NCBI GenBank assembly: GCA_947097615.1
Contig: CAMURX010000113.1
Coordinates: forward strand, 1-5,874
Length of the DNA: 5,874 nucleotides
Direction: 5' to 3'
Source: an uncultured Neisseria sp.
Lineage (GTDB): Bacteria; Pseudomonadota; Gammaproteobacteria; Burkholderiales; Neisseriaceae
Each line of letters starts with the position of its first letter. Position 1 is the stretch's first letter. Below, in pieces: positions 5,723 to 5,874 of this stretch. Below the pieces are notes generated by a model. The model made no database searches. It was not told the DNA's origin and saw only the letters and a list, made by a program, of their open reading frames with translations. The position numbers and the translations under genes were made by a program.

Positions 5723-5764
5723 GGCCGTCTGAAAAGCGGTTTGTCTGTTTTCAGACGGCCTTTT
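5723..5764 (+). terminator. Inverted-DUS hairpin with T-run upstream of the SUKH gene
   Basis: GGCCGTCTGAAAA (5723-5735) pairs perfectly with TTTTCAGACGGCC (5748-5760), a 13-bp stem with a 12-nt loop, followed by TTTT at 5761-5764. The right arm is an exact minus-strand AG-DUS (5750-5761); the left has C in place of A at the first base. The T-run points to plus-strand termination, yet no plus-strand gene precedes it here. It may instead act as an insulator, or only as an uptake element. For the SUKH gene it lies in the leader or promoter region. Confidence 0.7.
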
Positions 5765-5765
5765 A

Positions 5766-5871
5766 TATAGTGAGCCAAAATAAAAAAGATACAAGGCAGC
5801 AAGCCGCAGACAGTATGGGTAATACGGCAAGGCGCAGCAACGCCGTAGATTTTTTATTTTGGCTCACTATA
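5766..5871. mobile_element. Correia-type miniature repeat element (short, 106 bp, variant ends)
   Basis: Perfect 22-bp terminal inverted repeats (5766-5787 and 5850-5871) begin TATAGTGAGCC and continue AAAATAAAAAA. The ends carry the TA dinucleotide expected for a Correia insertion. The interior has the typical Correia blocks: ACAAGGCAGCAAGCCGC, then GCAGACAGTA, and later TACGGCAAGGCG followed by CAACGCCGTA. The length fits the known short class of about 105 bp that lacks the central IHF-binding segment. The usual pathogenic-Neisseria end TATAGTGGATTAA is replaced by TATAGTGAGCCAAAATAA, so this is a sequence subfamily. The element lies 4 bp after the inverted-DUS hairpin, with 3 bases of the window beyond it. 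Correia elements are non-autonomous and are known to supply promoters or RNase III sites. Confidence 0.85.
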
Positions 5872-5874
5872 TTT

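Overview
The window comes from a member of the Neisseriaceae, most likely a GC-rich commensal Neisseria. The main evidence is thirteen copies of the neisserial DNA uptake sequence core GCCGTCTGAA (8 on the + strand, 5 on the - strand). Ten of them are the exact 12-mer AGGCCGTCTGAA (the AG-DUS dialect), rather than the ATGCCGTCTGAA of meningococcus and gonococcus. A Correia-type miniature element at the right edge and the gene content fit this. The species cannot be named from the sequence alone.

Layout: (1) 1-313, + strand: the 3' half of purN, ending at an inverted-DUS terminator (342-380). (2) 381-589: a gene-free stretch between convergent units. (3) 590-2545, - strand: the classic ribosome and tRNA-maturation operon rpsP-rimM-trmD-rplS, read from right to left. 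It has a candidate promoter at 2592-2621, a 4-bp ATGA overlap between rimM and trmD, and a terminator hairpin at 590-620. (4) 2626-4845, - strand: a 739-residue protein built like the Pat/PatZ/YfiQ protein lysine acetyltransferases (degenerate NDP-forming acyl-CoA synthetase plus C-terminal GNAT). Its ATP-grasp section is much reduced. (5) 4846-5231: a repeat- and hairpin-rich intergenic region. (6) 5232-5675, - strand: a lone SMI1/KNR4 (SUKH) family protein, bracketed by two inverted-DUS pairs. (7) 5766-5871: a 106-bp Correia-like element with perfect 22-bp terminal inverted repeats.

How the genes relate: S16 (rpsP), RimM and TrmD and L19 (rplS) form a conserved cluster for 30S maturation, tRNA m1G37 methylation and the 50S subunit. 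The Pat-like gene lies directly upstream of it on the same strand. Its stop codon is 4 bp from the -35 box proposed for rpsP, with no terminator visible between them, so read-through is possible. The SUKH protein resembles immunity proteins of polymorphic toxin or contact-dependent systems, but no toxin is visible here.

I see no convincing wholly new multi-gene system. The points most worth following up are the shrunken Pat-like enzyme with DUS-encoded peptide repeats near its missing domain, the DUS-bracketed orphan immunity-like gene next to a Correia element, and the structured leader upstream of the Pat-like gene.
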